Source: Spongiactinospora sp. TRM90649
GTDB taxonomy: Bacteria > Actinomycetota > Actinomycetes > Streptosporangiales > Streptosporangiaceae
Direction of reading: 5' to 3'
DNA: 64,000 bases
NCBI RefSeq assembly: GCF_029382225.1
Contig: NZ_JARLTC010000020.1
Location: 144,175-208,174 of the forward strand
Each line of letters begins with the position of its first letter. Within the stretch, counting starts at the first letter, position 1. The position numbers and the translations under genes are program-made. This document shows, in pieces, positions 44,566 through 53,233 of the stretch. The notes under the pieces were generated by a model. That model was given only the letters and a program-made list of their open reading frames with translations. It was not told the DNA's origin and did no database searches.

Positions 44566-45390
44566 TCATCCCTTCGTCGCGCCGTCGGCGAGGCCCTTGA
44601 TCAGGTACTTCTGGACGGCCAGCGCGAAGATCACCACGGGCAGCACGGTCAGCACGCCCACCGCCGCGAGCGGCCCCCAAAGACCGCCCTTCTCGGTATC
44701 GGCGGCCATGCCCGCGATCGCCACCGGAATGGTGACGGCCCTGTCGTTGGTGAGGATCAGGGCGAACAGCAGTTCCTCCCAGGCGAGGATGACGCAGTAG
44801 ATCAGCGTCGAGACCATGCCCGTCATGCTGCACGGCACGATGATTCGGAAGAACGCCCCGAACCGCGAGCAGCCGTCGATCATGGCGGCCTCCTCCAGCT
44901 CCGGCGGCAGGCTCTTGAAGAACGCGCGCATCAGCCAGACCACGTACGGCACCAGGAAGGTGACGTAGGCCAGGATCACGGTGATGTACTGGTCGGTCAG
45001 CCCGAGCCTGCGGGCGACCAGGAACATCGGCACCACCAGCGCGATCGGCGGCACCGCACGCGAGGCCAGGATGAGCCCGGCCACCACGCCCGCGCCGCGC
45101 ATCCGCAGCCGCGACAGCGCGTACCCGGCCATCGACCCGGCCACCATCGAGATGATCGCCGCGCCCGCCGCCACGATGACCGTGTTGATGATGCGGGGCA
45201 GGATCCGCGCCTGGCCGAAATAGCTGGTGTAGTTCTCGAACGTCAGCTCGCTGAACCACTTGGGCGGGATCGAGAAGATGTCCCTGGGCAGCTTGAACGA
45301 GATCAGCACCATGTAGAGGACCGGGTACAGGAACACCAGCGTGACCAGGACGGCCCCGCCGATCGCCAGATACCGCTTCGTCTTCACCAT
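44566..45390 (-). CDS. Carbohydrate ABC transporter permease (MalG type)
   Basis: The 274-residue protein has six membrane helices and the EAA loop for ATPase contact (ELEEAAMIDGCSRFGAFFRIIVP shortened: EEAAMIDGCSRFG). It is the second permease of a CUT1-type importer. Start ATG 45390 overlaps the first permease by seven bases. As in many actinomycetes no ATPase gene is in the operon; a shared MsiK-type ATPase would be needed. Confidence 0.92.
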   Translation of the reverse strand: MVKTKRYLAIGGAVLVTLVFLYPVLYMVLISFKLPRDIFSIPPKWFSELTFENYTSYFGQARILPRIINTVIVAAGAAIISMVAGSMAGYALSRLRMRGAGVVAGLILASRAVPPIALVVPMFLVARRLGLTDQYITVILAYVTFLVPYVVWLMRAFFKSLPPELEEAAMIDGCSRFGAFFRIIVPCSMTGMVSTLIYCVILAWEELLFALILTNDRAVTIPVAIAGMAADTEKGGLWGPLAAVGVLTVLPVVIFALAVQKYLIKGLADGATKG

Positions 45391-46265
45391 CGGTTCTCCA
45401 GGTACCGGCTGACGCGGAACAGGATGTAGGTCAGCACCATGGTGATCAGCAGCACCACGGTGGCCATCGAGGACGCCGAGCCGAACTCCAGGCTCCGAAA
45501 GCCCTTCTCGTAGATGTAGAGGTTCACCACGTTGGTGGAGTTGCCGGGACCGCCCTTGGTGGCGGCCAGCGCGATGTCGAACATCTTCACCGCGCCGAGC
45601 CAGCGGACCACGAACGCGGCGGCCATCACCGGCACCAGCAGCGGCAGGGTGATCCGCCGCAGGGTCGTCAGCGGTCCGGCGCCGTCGGTGCGCGCCGCCT
45701 CGTACACCTCGGTGGGCAGCGCCATGATCCCGGCGGAGGCGATGAGCACCACGAACGGCGTCCACCGCCAGGTGTCGATCAGGATCAGGCTGACCATGGC
45801 CAGGGTGGGGTCGGCGATCCACTCGACCGGGCCGAGCCCGACCAGGCCGAGCGAGTAGTTGACCACGCCCCACAGCGGGTCGAGCAGCATCCGCCAGATG
45901 CCGCCCGCCACGACCGGCGCGACCACCATCGGGATCAGGAACAGCGCGCGCAGCACGCCGCGGCCCTTCCAGGTCACGTTGAGCAGGAACGCGATGGCGA
46001 AACCGAGGACCATCTGCAGCGGCAGCGCCACCACCAGATAGATCCCGGTGACCTTCAGCGACTCCATGAACCCGGGGTCGGAAAGGACGGCGGTGTAGTT
46101 CTTCCACCCGACCCAGCCGGTCGGCTGGAAGAAGGCCAGGTCGAAGTCCGAGAAGCTCACCCAGACCGTGTAGAAGACGGGGTAGAGCAGCATCCCGGCG
46201 AGAAGGAGGAGGGCGGGAGCCAGGAACAGCCAGGCCGTCCCCGGCTCCCCGAGGCGGGCTCTCAC
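45384..46265 (-). CDS. Carbohydrate ABC transporter permease (MalF type)
   Basis: The 293-residue protein has six membrane helices and the EAA loop (EVYEAARTDGAGPLTTLRRI). It is the first permease of the importer. The GTG at 46265 overlaps the binding-protein stop as GTGA; the upstream part of the open frame has no coding character. It acts with the MalG-type partner in the cytoplasmic membrane. Confidence 0.92.
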   Translation of the reverse strand: MRARLGEPGTAWLFLAPALLLLAGMLLYPVFYTVWVSFSDFDLAFFQPTGWVGWKNYTAVLSDPGFMESLKVTGIYLVVALPLQMVLGFAIAFLLNVTWKGRGVLRALFLIPMVVAPVVAGGIWRMLLDPLWGVVNYSLGLVGLGPVEWIADPTLAMVSLILIDTWRWTPFVVLIASAGIMALPTEVYEAARTDGAGPLTTLRRITLPLLVPVMAAAFVVRWLGAVKMFDIALAATKGGPGNSTNVVNLYIYEKGFRSLEFGSASSMATVVLLITMVLTYILFRVSRYLENRW

Positions 46266-47623
46266 TGCTGGTAGCCCTTGGACGTGAGGAGTTCGGTGAC
46301 CTCCTTGGCGGCCTGCTCGATCGCCTGCTGGGCGGTCGCCTGCCCGGACATCGCCCGGCTGGTCTGAAGCGCGAGGATCTGCTGCACCGCGTCGGACTCG
46401 GGCAGCCTGGGCCGCCACATCTTGCCCTTCTCGGCCACGTCGTAGCCCTCCTTCAGGGCCTCGTAGACGGGCTTGGCCCACTCGGCGGGCGGCTCGCCGT
46501 CCAGGGTGGACTTACGGGCGGGGAAGGTGCCGAACGCGGAGGCGGTGAACCGCTCGCCCTCCTTGGAGGTGACCCACTGCAGCCAGGTCCAGGCGGCGGC
46601 GGGGTGCGCGGACTTGCGGGCGACGCCGGCCGTCCAGATGCCGCGGTGGGCGCCGGGGCCCGCGGTGCCGGCCGGCAGCGTGGTGATGCCGACCTCCTCC
46701 GGCTTGAGCGTGGTGGTGGCCTCGTCCACGGCGGAGCCCTTGAAGACGCTGCCCCACATGAACATGGTGGCGGTGCGGCCCTGGCGGAACGCCTCCAGCG
46801 GCTCGTTGAACTGGTAGGTCGCGGCGCCGGGCGGGGCGTACGTCAGCAGGTCCACGTGGCGCTGCAGGGCCTTGACCCCGGCCGGGGTGTTGAAGGCCAC
46901 CTTGTTGTTCTCGTCGAGGATGGCGCCGCCGTCGCTGTTCAGCGCCGTCTGCCAGATGGTCGGGGTCAGCGGGTCCTTGGTGAAGTAGGTGCCGATCGCC
47001 CAGGCGTCCTTCTTGCCGTCGCCGTCGGTGTCCTGCACCAGCTTCGCGGCGTCCTTGAAGTACTGCTCCCAGGTGGTCGAGGAGTCCGGCTCCTTGACGC
47101 CGGCCTTCTTGTACAGCGACTTGTTGTAGAGCATCAGCAGCAGGTTGGAGCGCACCGGCACCGCGTACTGCTTGCCCTCCCACTCACCGGCTGCCAGCGG
47201 CGAGGGGTGCTGGTCGTCCCAGTCGTAGTTCGGGTCGTTCCACTTGGTCAGCCCGGCCTTCAGGTCGTACAGGCCGCCGGTCTTGGCGAGCTGGGGCAGC
47301 CACGGGTCGTCGGCGAGCACCACGTCGTAGGTGGCGGTGGTGCCGGTCAGCTCCAGCATGGTCTTGGGGAGCTGGTCGTTGTACGGCACGCCGTCCACGG
47401 TGACCTTGATGTTCGGGTGCTTCTTGTTGAACTCCGGCACCAACTGGTCCTGCCACTGCTTGGCGAACGCGTCGTTGGCCAGGACGCGGATGGACACCGG
47501 GCTCTGCGCGGTGCCGAGGCCGCCGCCGTCCTCCGCCGCGGTCTCGGGGGCGGTGGAGCCGCAGGCGGCGACCGCCAGGCCGAGGACGGCCGCGGTCGCG
47601 GCCAGCCGGATGTTTCGGGGCAT
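46262..47623 (-). CDS. Sugar-binding lipoprotein of the ABC importer (family 1)
   Basis: The 453-residue protein has a lipoprotein signal with lipobox AVAAC (Cys near 21) and a family 1 solute-binding fold (PVSIRVLANDAFAKQWQ, DVVLADDPWLPQL, VRSNLLLMLYNKSLY). It captures a sugar, polyol or sugar acid outside the membrane for the permeases. The substrate is unknown, but the operon enzymes suggest a polyol or sugar acid. It follows the dehydrogenase gene by 63 bases. Confidence 0.92.
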   Translation of the reverse strand: MPRNIRLAATAAVLGLAVAACGSTAPETAAEDGGGLGTAQSPVSIRVLANDAFAKQWQDQLVPEFNKKHPNIKVTVDGVPYNDQLPKTMLELTGTTATYDVVLADDPWLPQLAKTGGLYDLKAGLTKWNDPNYDWDDQHPSPLAAGEWEGKQYAVPVRSNLLLMLYNKSLYKKAGVKEPDSSTTWEQYFKDAAKLVQDTDGDGKKDAWAIGTYFTKDPLTPTIWQTALNSDGGAILDENNKVAFNTPAGVKALQRHVDLLTYAPPGAATYQFNEPLEAFRQGRTATMFMWGSVFKGSAVDEATTTLKPEEVGITTLPAGTAGPGAHRGIWTAGVARKSAHPAAAWTWLQWVTSKEGERFTASAFGTFPARKSTLDGEPPAEWAKPVYEALKEGYDVAEKGKMWRPRLPESDAVQQILALQTSRAMSGQATAQQAIEQAAKEVTELLTSKGYQQ

Positions 47624-47686
47624 GCCGTGTTTCTCCTTCGGGGGTTTCGCGTTCAGGGGGTCTGGTTCAGGGGGTCTTGGAGGTGG

Positions 47687-48817
47687 TCAGGCGCCGGGGT
47701 CGACGGCGAGCTTCACGATGTCCCTGCCGTCGAGGGAGTAGCCGCCGTCCAGGGCGGCGAGCGCCGCGCCGACCTGTCCGAGCGGCACGCGGTGGCTCAC
47801 CACCTCCCCGTACGGCAGGCCGCCGCGCGTCAGGAGCGCCAGCGCGGCGTGATACCTGCGGCGCATGTCGGGTCCGGCGCCGTAGACGCCGGCGATGGTG
47901 ATGTCCCGCTTGACCAGGTGGGTGAAGGGGTTGAGGTCGATGCCGCCGCGATCGGTGAAGTTGCCCAGCTCGGCGAGCGTGCCGCCCTCGGCGACCAGGC
48001 CGACCGCCTCGGCGAACGCGGCGGGGGACCCGGCGGTGCCGATCACCGCGTCGCCGCCGTCCGCGCCGACGGCGGCGAGGACCGCGGCCTTGCGCGTGGC
48101 GGCGTCGGGGTGGCCGTCCAGGTCCACCAGGGTGTCCGCGCCGAGGGCTCTGGCCAGGTCCAGGCGGGCGCGGGGGCCGCCGACGGCGACGACCCTGGCG
48201 GCGCCGGCCGTACGGGCGGCGGCCACGGCCATCAGGCCGATCGCGCCGACGCCCTGCACGACCACGGTGGAGCCGATCCGCACCCGGGCGCGGTCGAGCC
48301 CGTGCAGCGCCACGGACAGCGGCTCCTGCAGCACGGCCACCTCGGGGGGCAGCTCGGTGCGGTAGAAGACGGTTCCGGGGTTGGAGGCGTACAGGTGGGT
48401 GGCGAAGCCCCCGGTCAGGTACGGCGGGCGGTTCGCCGGGGAGGCGAAGCCGTAGGAGGGCGCCCGGTCAGGGCAGCGCCCCGGCCGTCCCCGCACCTGG
48501 CACTCGAAGCAGCGCCCGCAGCTCAGCGCGGGGAAGACCCCCACCCGGTCGCCGACGGACACCGGCGTGCCCGCGTGGTCGGTGGTGACGCCGTCGCCGA
48601 GCGCGGCGATCCGGCCGACGATCTCGTGCCCGAGCAGTGCGGGGAAGGCGACGCTGGCCAGCCTGCCCCGGTAGATGTGGGCGTCCGTGCCGCACATCCC
48701 GCACAGCTCGACCCGCAGGACGAACCGCCCGGGCCCCGGCCGGGGCACCTCGTACTCGCGGATGTCCACGGCTCCGGCGACGTCTTCGATCACCGCCGCC
48801 CGTGCCGTCGCGCTCAT
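47687..48817 (-). CDS. Zinc-dependent medium-chain dehydrogenase
   Basis: A 376-residue MDR enzyme: catalytic zinc ligands Cys (CGMCGTD), His-Glu (GHEIVGR); structural zinc cysteines (CGRCFECQVRGRPGRC); NAD motif VVQGVGAIGLMAV. Such enzymes oxidise polyols or sugars. It is the first gene of the operon, with an operator-like palindrome 20 bases before its start, so it is probably the first or a linked catabolic step. Confidence 0.9.
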   Translation of the reverse strand: MSATARAAVIEDVAGAVDIREYEVPRPGPGRFVLRVELCGMCGTDAHIYRGRLASVAFPALLGHEIVGRIAALGDGVTTDHAGTPVSVGDRVGVFPALSCGRCFECQVRGRPGRCPDRAPSYGFASPANRPPYLTGGFATHLYASNPGTVFYRTELPPEVAVLQEPLSVALHGLDRARVRIGSTVVVQGVGAIGLMAVAAARTAGAARVVAVGGPRARLDLARALGADTLVDLDGHPDAATRKAAVLAAVGADGGDAVIGTAGSPAAFAEAVGLVAEGGTLAELGNFTDRGGIDLNPFTHLVKRDITIAGVYGAGPDMRRRYHAALALLTRGGLPYGEVVSHRVPLGQVGAALAALDGGYSLDGRDIVKLAVDPGA

Positions 48818-48836
48818 CCAGGCTCCCTACATTCCG

Positions 48837-48850
48837 CATTCTATAGAATG
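48837..48850. promoter_or_regulatory. Operator-like palindrome CATTCTATAGAATG
   Basis: A perfect 14-base palindrome 20 bases upstream of the dehydrogenase start, with a further ACATTC half copy beside it (48830-48835). GntR/FCD regulators bind short dyads of this kind. The only regulator in the operon is the GntR gene at 42716-43387, so negative control of the operon is likely. Confidence 0.55.
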
Positions 48851-49028
48851 TGGAAGAGCGTAGTTTGTCGGTTTTGATCGGGTCAATGGGGGGTTACCGG
48901 AATGTTGCCGGACCCCCGTCGGCGGGTCCTCCGGAAGGTGAGCGTGCTCCCGATGCTGGCTCCGATGTCACGTTCGGGGCCGCCCGTACCGTCGCATGCG
49001 TGAGACGCGAGCGACGACAGGAGACCTC

Positions 49029-49082
49029 ATGAGAACGCGGATCGCGGTCCCCGGCGGGCGCCCACGGCGGGCGGGGTCATGA
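49029..49082 (+). CDS. Possible 17-residue leader peptide coupled to the sigma factor
   Basis: An ATG at 49029 with a strong AGGAGA seven bases upstream opens a 17-codon frame (MRTRIAVPGGRPRRAGS) whose TGA overlaps the sigma factor ATG (ATGA). The sigma gene itself has only a weak ribosome site (GGCGGGG), so translation may depend on this small frame. It may also be a remnant of a longer upstream gene. There is no other evidence for expression. Confidence 0.4.
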   Translation: MRTRIAVPGGRPRRAGS

Positions 49083-49957
49083 GCGCCGCGCCGGTGGAGA
49101 CGTTCGACGCCCACCGGGGGCTGCTGTTCTCGGTGGCCTACCGGATCCTGGGCAGCGTCGCGCAGGCCGAGGACGCCGTGCAGGAGAGCTGGCTGCGCTG
49201 GGACCGCGCCGACCGGTCGGAGGTCGCCGACCCGCGCGCGTACCTGGTGAAGATCGTCACCCGGGCGGCCATCGATCAGAGGCGCGGGGCGCGGGCCGAG
49301 CGCGAGGTCTACGTCGGCTCGTGGCTGCCGGAGCCGCTGCTCGCGGAGCGGGCCCCCGACGTCGCCGACGACGCGGCGCGGGCCGACGAGGTGTCGATGG
49401 CGATGCTCGTGGTGCTGGAGACGCTGTCCCCGCTGGAGCGCTCGGTGTTCGTGCTGCGCGAGGCGTTCGGGTTCGGCTACGCGGAGATCGGCGACATCAT
49501 CGGGCGGGGCGAGGCGGCGGTGCGTCAGCTCGCCCACCGGGCCCGCGAGCACGTACGGGCCCGCCGTCCCAGGTTCGAGCCCGACCGGAAGGTCCGGCGG
49601 GAGGCCACCGAGCGCTTCCTGGCGGCCGCGCTGGGCGGCGACCTCAACGCGCTGATGGAGACCCTGGCGCCGGACGTCACGCTGTGGACCGACACCGGGG
49701 GCAAGGTCCGTGCCCCGCGCCGGCCGATCCGCGGCGCGGACAAGGTGTCGAAGGCAATGGAGCGCGGCATGCGCACCGCCCCGGCGGGCCTGACCATGCG
49801 GATCGTGGAGGCGAACGGCGGCCCCGCGCTCGCGCTGCTGGACGGCGAGCGGACCGTCTCGATCGTCTTCCTGGAGGTCCTCCCCGAGAGCCACCTGATC
49901 GGCGAACTGCACGTGATCGCCAACCCGGACAAGCTCGCCCGGGTCACCCTGGGGTGA
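49079..49957 (+). CDS. sigJ: ECF41-type RNA polymerase sigma factor (SigJ-like) with SnoaL domain
   Basis: The 292-residue protein has sigma region 2 (AYRILGSVAQAEDAVQESWL, about residues 20-39), region 4 (VFVLREAFGFGYAEIGDIIG) and a C-terminal SnoaL-like domain of about 120 residues. The ECF41 hallmarks WLPEPLL, TGGKV and NPDKLARV are present; in this group the C-terminal domain controls activity in place of an anti-sigma factor. ECF41 genes usually stand next to a carboxymuconolactone decarboxylase or oxidoreductase gene, which is absent here. Confidence 0.92.
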   Translation: MSAAPVETFDAHRGLLFSVAYRILGSVAQAEDAVQESWLRWDRADRSEVADPRAYLVKIVTRAAIDQRRGARAEREVYVGSWLPEPLLAERAPDVADDAARADEVSMAMLVVLETLSPLERSVFVLREAFGFGYAEIGDIIGRGEAAVRQLAHRAREHVRARRPRFEPDRKVRREATERFLAAALGGDLNALMETLAPDVTLWTDTGGKVRAPRRPIRGADKVSKAMERGMRTAPAGLTMRIVEANGGPALALLDGERTVSIVFLEVLPESHLIGELHVIANPDKLARVTLG

Positions 49958-49963
49958 GCGCCC

Positions 49964-50611
49964 TCACCGGCCCCCGGTGATCGATTCGGCCAGCGCGGTG
50001 ACGCCGCGCCGGGTGCGCTCGGCGTCGAACTCGCCGCGCAGCGCCGTGACGTGCTCGGCGCCCAGCGGCGCGAGCAGGGCGTGGGCCAGGTAGTCGGCGT
50101 CGGCGTCCGGGCGGGCCTCGGCCAGCAGGATGGCCAGGTGCCGGTGCCAGAACCGGTAGGCGCCGATCCGGTAGCGGGCCCCCGGGCTCGCGGTCTCCGA
50201 GACGCGGACCAGGTCGAGGTGATCCGCCAGGTAGCCGGCGTAGGCCGTCACGAAGGCGGTGACCCGGGCCGCCGCCGCCGCGCCGGGGCCGAGCGGCGGC
50301 GGCCCGGACAGGACGCGTTCCTGCAGCTCCCGCTCGCGCTCGTCGAGCAGCGCCACGGCGAGCCCGGACTTGTCGCCGAACCGGCGGAACAGCGTGCCCT
50401 TGCCGACGCCCGCCTCGGCGGCGATCGCGTCCATCGACACGCCCTCGACGCCGTGGACGGCGAACAGCCGCGCGGCGGCGGCCAGCACCTTCTCCCGGTT
50501 GCGCGCGGCGTCGGCGCGCTCGCGCACCGGCCTGCCGCGCAGGATCTCCAGCGGCTCGCCCGGCTCACTTGACGAACCGGACTGCGGTCCGGTAATTTCA
50601 CGATCGTTCAC
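49964..50611 (-). CDS. TetR-family regulator
   Basis: The 215-residue regulator has an N-terminal helix-turn-helix (VSMDAIAAEAGVGKGTLFRRFGDK, shortened core GVGKGTLFRRFGDK) and an all-helical ligand domain. The GTG at 50611 is used here. Two GGACTG-type dyads lie at and before the start, so it probably represses itself and the divergent rhodanese gene. The ligand is unknown. Confidence 0.9.
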   Translation of the reverse strand: MNDREITGPQSGSSSEPGEPLEILRGRPVRERADAARNREKVLAAAARLFAVHGVEGVSMDAIAAEAGVGKGTLFRRFGDKSGLAVALLDERERELQERVLSGPPPLGPGAAAAARVTAFVTAYAGYLADHLDLVRVSETASPGARYRIGAYRFWHRHLAILLAEARPDADADYLAHALLAPLGAEHVTALRGEFDAERTRRGVTALAESITGGR

Positions 50612-50629
50612 AGAAACGGACTGTAGTCC
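50579..50629. promoter_or_regulatory. Paired TetR operators GGACTG(C/T)(G/A)GTCC
   Basis: GGACTGCGGTCC (50579-50590) and GGACTGTAGTCC (50618-50629) are copies of one dyad 39 bases apart. The first is within the beginning of the TetR gene and the second between it and the rhodanese gene. This is the usual arrangement for a divergent pair under one TetR repressor. Confidence 0.55.
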
Positions 50630-50652
50630 ACTTCGATCTGGGGAGTCCAGTC

Positions 50653-51009
50653 GTGACCACTCTCATCAGCAGGGACGAGCTCAAGGCCGCCATCGACGCG
50701 GGTGCCGTCACCGTCGTCGACGCGCTCGGCGGCGACTACTACGCGCAGCAGCACCTTCCCGGCGCGATCGCGCTCGTGGAGGCGGAGGTCGCCGAGCGCG
50801 CCGCCGCGCTGCTGCCGGACAAGGGCGCGGCGATCGTGACCTACTGCAGCAACCCCGCCTGCGGCAACAGCCAGGCGGTGGCGGGCCGACTGGAACGGCT
50901 CGGCTACACCGACGTCAGGAAGTACCGCGAGGGCATCGAGGACTGGGCCGCCGCCGGGCTGCCCCTGGAGAGCGGTCAGACGACCTCGCCGATCCCGCAC
51001 AGGAAGTAG
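50653..51009 (+). CDS. Single-domain rhodanese-like protein
   Basis: The 118-residue protein is one rhodanese domain (VTVVDALGGDYYAQQHLPGAIA...) with an active-site loop YCSNPACGNSQA (Cys65 and Cys70). It probably transfers sulfur or deals with persulfide or reductive stress. The first motif has ALGG where most have the DVRE form. The GTG start is at 50653. Its 3' end overlaps the end of the convergent methyltransferase gene by 34 bases. Confidence 0.87.
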   Translation: MTTLISRDELKAAIDAGAVTVVDALGGDYYAQQHLPGAIALVEAEVAERAAALLPDKGAAIVTYCSNPACGNSQAVAGRLERLGYTDVRKYREGIEDWAAAGLPLESGQTTSPIPHRK

Positions 51010-51782
51010 GGCTTGGCCTTCTCCAGCAGCGGGTCGAGCACCTGGGCCTCCGAACGCCACTCGTGCAGGTTGACCACACCGGGGGCGACGAGGTCGAGCC
51101 CGTCGAACATGGGCTCGACCTCGCTCGACATCCGTCCCACGAAAGGCGTCGAGGCGTTCTGGTATATCCGCTCGACGGCGGGCGCGGCCTCCGGGCGCTC
51201 GTCCACGGTCACGTGCGACAGCGCCAGGTAGCTGCCGGGGGGCAGGGCGTCGCGCAGTTCCCCGATGATCCGCAGCGGCTCGTCGGCGTCCGGGATGAAG
51301 TGCAGGATGGCCAGCATCAGCACCGCCACCGGGCGTTCGAAGTCCAGGTGCGCGCGCACGCCGGGGTCGCCGAGGATCTCGCCCGGGTAGCGCAGGTCGC
51401 CCTCGGCGATGATCACGTTGGGGCTGTCCTGGAGGAGCGCCCGCGCGTGCACGAGCACCTGAGGGTCGTTGTCCACGTAGACGGTCCGGGAGTCCGGCGC
51501 GACCTCGGCGGCCACCTGGTGGACGTTGTGCTGGGTGGGCAGTCCGGCACCGATGTCCAGGAACTGGCGCACGCCCCGCTCGGCGAGGAAGCGGACGGCG
51601 CGGCACAGGAACTCACGGTTCTCACGGATACCGATCGGGATCTCAGGGACGTATTTCAGCACCTTCTCGGCGGCATCCCGGTCGACTGGAAGGTTATTCT
51701 TGCCGCCCAGGAAATAGTCATACATCCGTGCCGAATTCGGTATATGGGGGTTGAAGCCCGCCCCGAGCGCCTTCGGATCCAC
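50976..51782 (-). CDS. SAM-dependent methyltransferase of the DUF574/Methyltransf_19 family
   Basis: The 268-residue protein matches the large actinomycete family: PNSARMYDYFLGGKNNLPVD at the start, FLDIGAGLPTQHNVHQVA as the SAM site, YVDNDPQVLVHARALL, and the acidic loop AILHFIPD. The members are abundant in actinomycetes, their substrate is unknown. The ATG at 51782 is clear. It is convergent with, and partly antisense to, the rhodanese gene. Confidence 0.9.
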   Translation of the reverse strand: MDPKALGAGFNPHIPNSARMYDYFLGGKNNLPVDRDAAEKVLKYVPEIPIGIRENREFLCRAVRFLAERGVRQFLDIGAGLPTQHNVHQVAAEVAPDSRTVYVDNDPQVLVHARALLQDSPNVIIAEGDLRYPGEILGDPGVRAHLDFERPVAVLMLAILHFIPDADEPLRIIGELRDALPPGSYLALSHVTVDERPEAAPAVERIYQNASTPFVGRMSSEVEPMFDGLDLVAPGVVNLHEWRSEAQVLDPLLEKAKPYFLCGIGEVV

Positions 51783-51877
51783 CGTCCAGCCTCCCTTGCC
51801 TGCCCCGATTCAATGGATCGTACCGTCATTCGGGAATTTGCCCCATATGTGGAATTAGGGCCTAGCGTGGACATGCC

Positions 51878-53233
51878 GTGAAATGCCATGATCCACTCAT
51901 GGCCGTACCCCCCATCCGGCGCGTGCTCGGCGCGCAGCTCGCCGACGGCATTTCCCGGGGCAACATGTGGGCCCTGCTCTCGATGGCCACGGCCTCCACC
52001 GCGGTGATCTCGTTCCTGCCGTCCGCTCAGCCGCACATTCTCGGCACCGTGCTGGGCGTGCCGGAGTCGGCGCAGGGGCGCGTCGTCGGGCTCCTGGGGT
52101 TCGCCGCCGAACTGGCCATGATCGTAAGCCTCGCCTGGTACGGAGCGCTCGCCGACCGCTTCGGCCGCCGCCCGATCGTGATCGCCGGGTTCGCGCTGAC
52201 CGCCGTCGGCACCGCGCTCTTCCCGTTCGCCGGGAACACCACGGTGCTGATCGCGCTGCGGGTGGTGTTCGGCCTGGGCGTCGCCGCGCTCAACGCCATG
52301 CTCTCCACGATCGCCATCGACTACGTGCGCAGCCGCTCGCGCGGCAAGTCATACGGCCTGACCGGCCTCTTCGGCGGGCTCGGCGCGGTGGTCGCGGTGC
52401 TGGTGATGGTCCGGCTGCCGCAGAGCCTGGAGGCCGGCGGGCTCGACCCGGTCGGCGCGACCCGCCTGGCGTTCCTGCTGATCGCCGCCGCCGTCCTGGT
52501 GGTCGCCCTGCTGCTCTGGCTCACCCTGTCCCCGAGCGGCGCCAGCGAGACCGCCACGCGCGTCCCCCTCACCCGGCTGGTGCGCGAGGGGCTCTCCCTG
52601 GCCCGCGACCCCGGGGTCGCGCTGTCCTACGCCGCGTCGTTCGTGGCCAGGGCCGACCTCGCGGTGGTCGTCGGCTTCATGACCCTGTGGATCGTGGACC
52701 ACGCCACCTCTCAGGACGGCATGTCCGGCGCGGAGGCGCTGGCCAGGGCCGGTGCCGTCGTCGGCATCTCGCAGACCGTGGCGCTGGTCTGCGCGCCCCT
52801 GTTCGGCTGGCTCGGCGACCGGATGCCCAGGCAGAACCTGGTCATCCTGGCCCAGACGATCGCCGCCCTGTCGTACCTGTCCACGCTGCTCATCGACGAC
52901 CCGCTTGGCGGCGGGATGATGGTCGTGGCGGTGCTCATCGGCGTGGGGGAGATCGCGGGCATCACCACGGCGGGGCCGCTGCTGGCCCAGCAGGCGCCCG
53001 CCGAGCTGCGGGGCTCGGCCTTCGGCGTGCACACGCTCTGCGGGGCGGTGGGCATTATGATCATCTCGATGCTGGGCGGGCTGCTCTACGACGTCTGGCG
53101 GCCCGCGGGGCCGTTCGTGCTCTCGGGCGTGTCCGGGTTGCTGGTGGTGGGGTTCGGGCTCGCCGTACGGCGCCGCGTGCGCCCGCGCCCGGAGGCCGAC
53201 TCGGTCCGCGAGGCATCCGTGCTCGCGTCCTGA
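51878..53233 (+). CDS. Major facilitator superfamily transporter
   Basis: A 451-residue transporter with twelve predicted helices. The motif A loop is WYGALADRFGRRPIVI (about 87-102), and a second copy in the C-terminal half is FGWLGDRMPRQNLVI. The substrate is unknown; the pattern suits drug or metabolite export. The start may be the GTG at 51878 or the ATG at 51899 (MAVPPIRRVLG); neither has a good ribosome site. Confidence 0.9.
   Translation: MKCHDPLMAVPPIRRVLGAQLADGISRGNMWALLSMATASTAVISFLPSAQPHILGTVLGVPESAQGRVVGLLGFAAELAMIVSLAWYGALADRFGRRPIVIAGFALTAVGTALFPFAGNTTVLIALRVVFGLGVAALNAMLSTIAIDYVRSRSRGKSYGLTGLFGGLGAVVAVLVMVRLPQSLEAGGLDPVGATRLAFLLIAAAVLVVALLLWLTLSPSGASETATRVPLTRLVREGLSLARDPGVALSYAASFVARADLAVVVGFMTLWIVDHATSQDGMSGAEALARAGAVVGISQTVALVCAPLFGWLGDRMPRQNLVILAQTIAALSYLSTLLIDDPLGGGMMVVAVLIGVGEIAGITTAGPLLAQQAPAELRGSAFGVHTLCGAVGIMIISMLGGLLYDVWRPAGPFVLSGVSGLLVVGFGLAVRRRVRPRPEADSVREASVLAS

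Noticed and set aside
50976..51782. Considered as a DNA methyltransferase
   Set aside because: The sequence matches the DUF574 actinomycete family, not DNA methylases, and it is 44 kb from DISARM.
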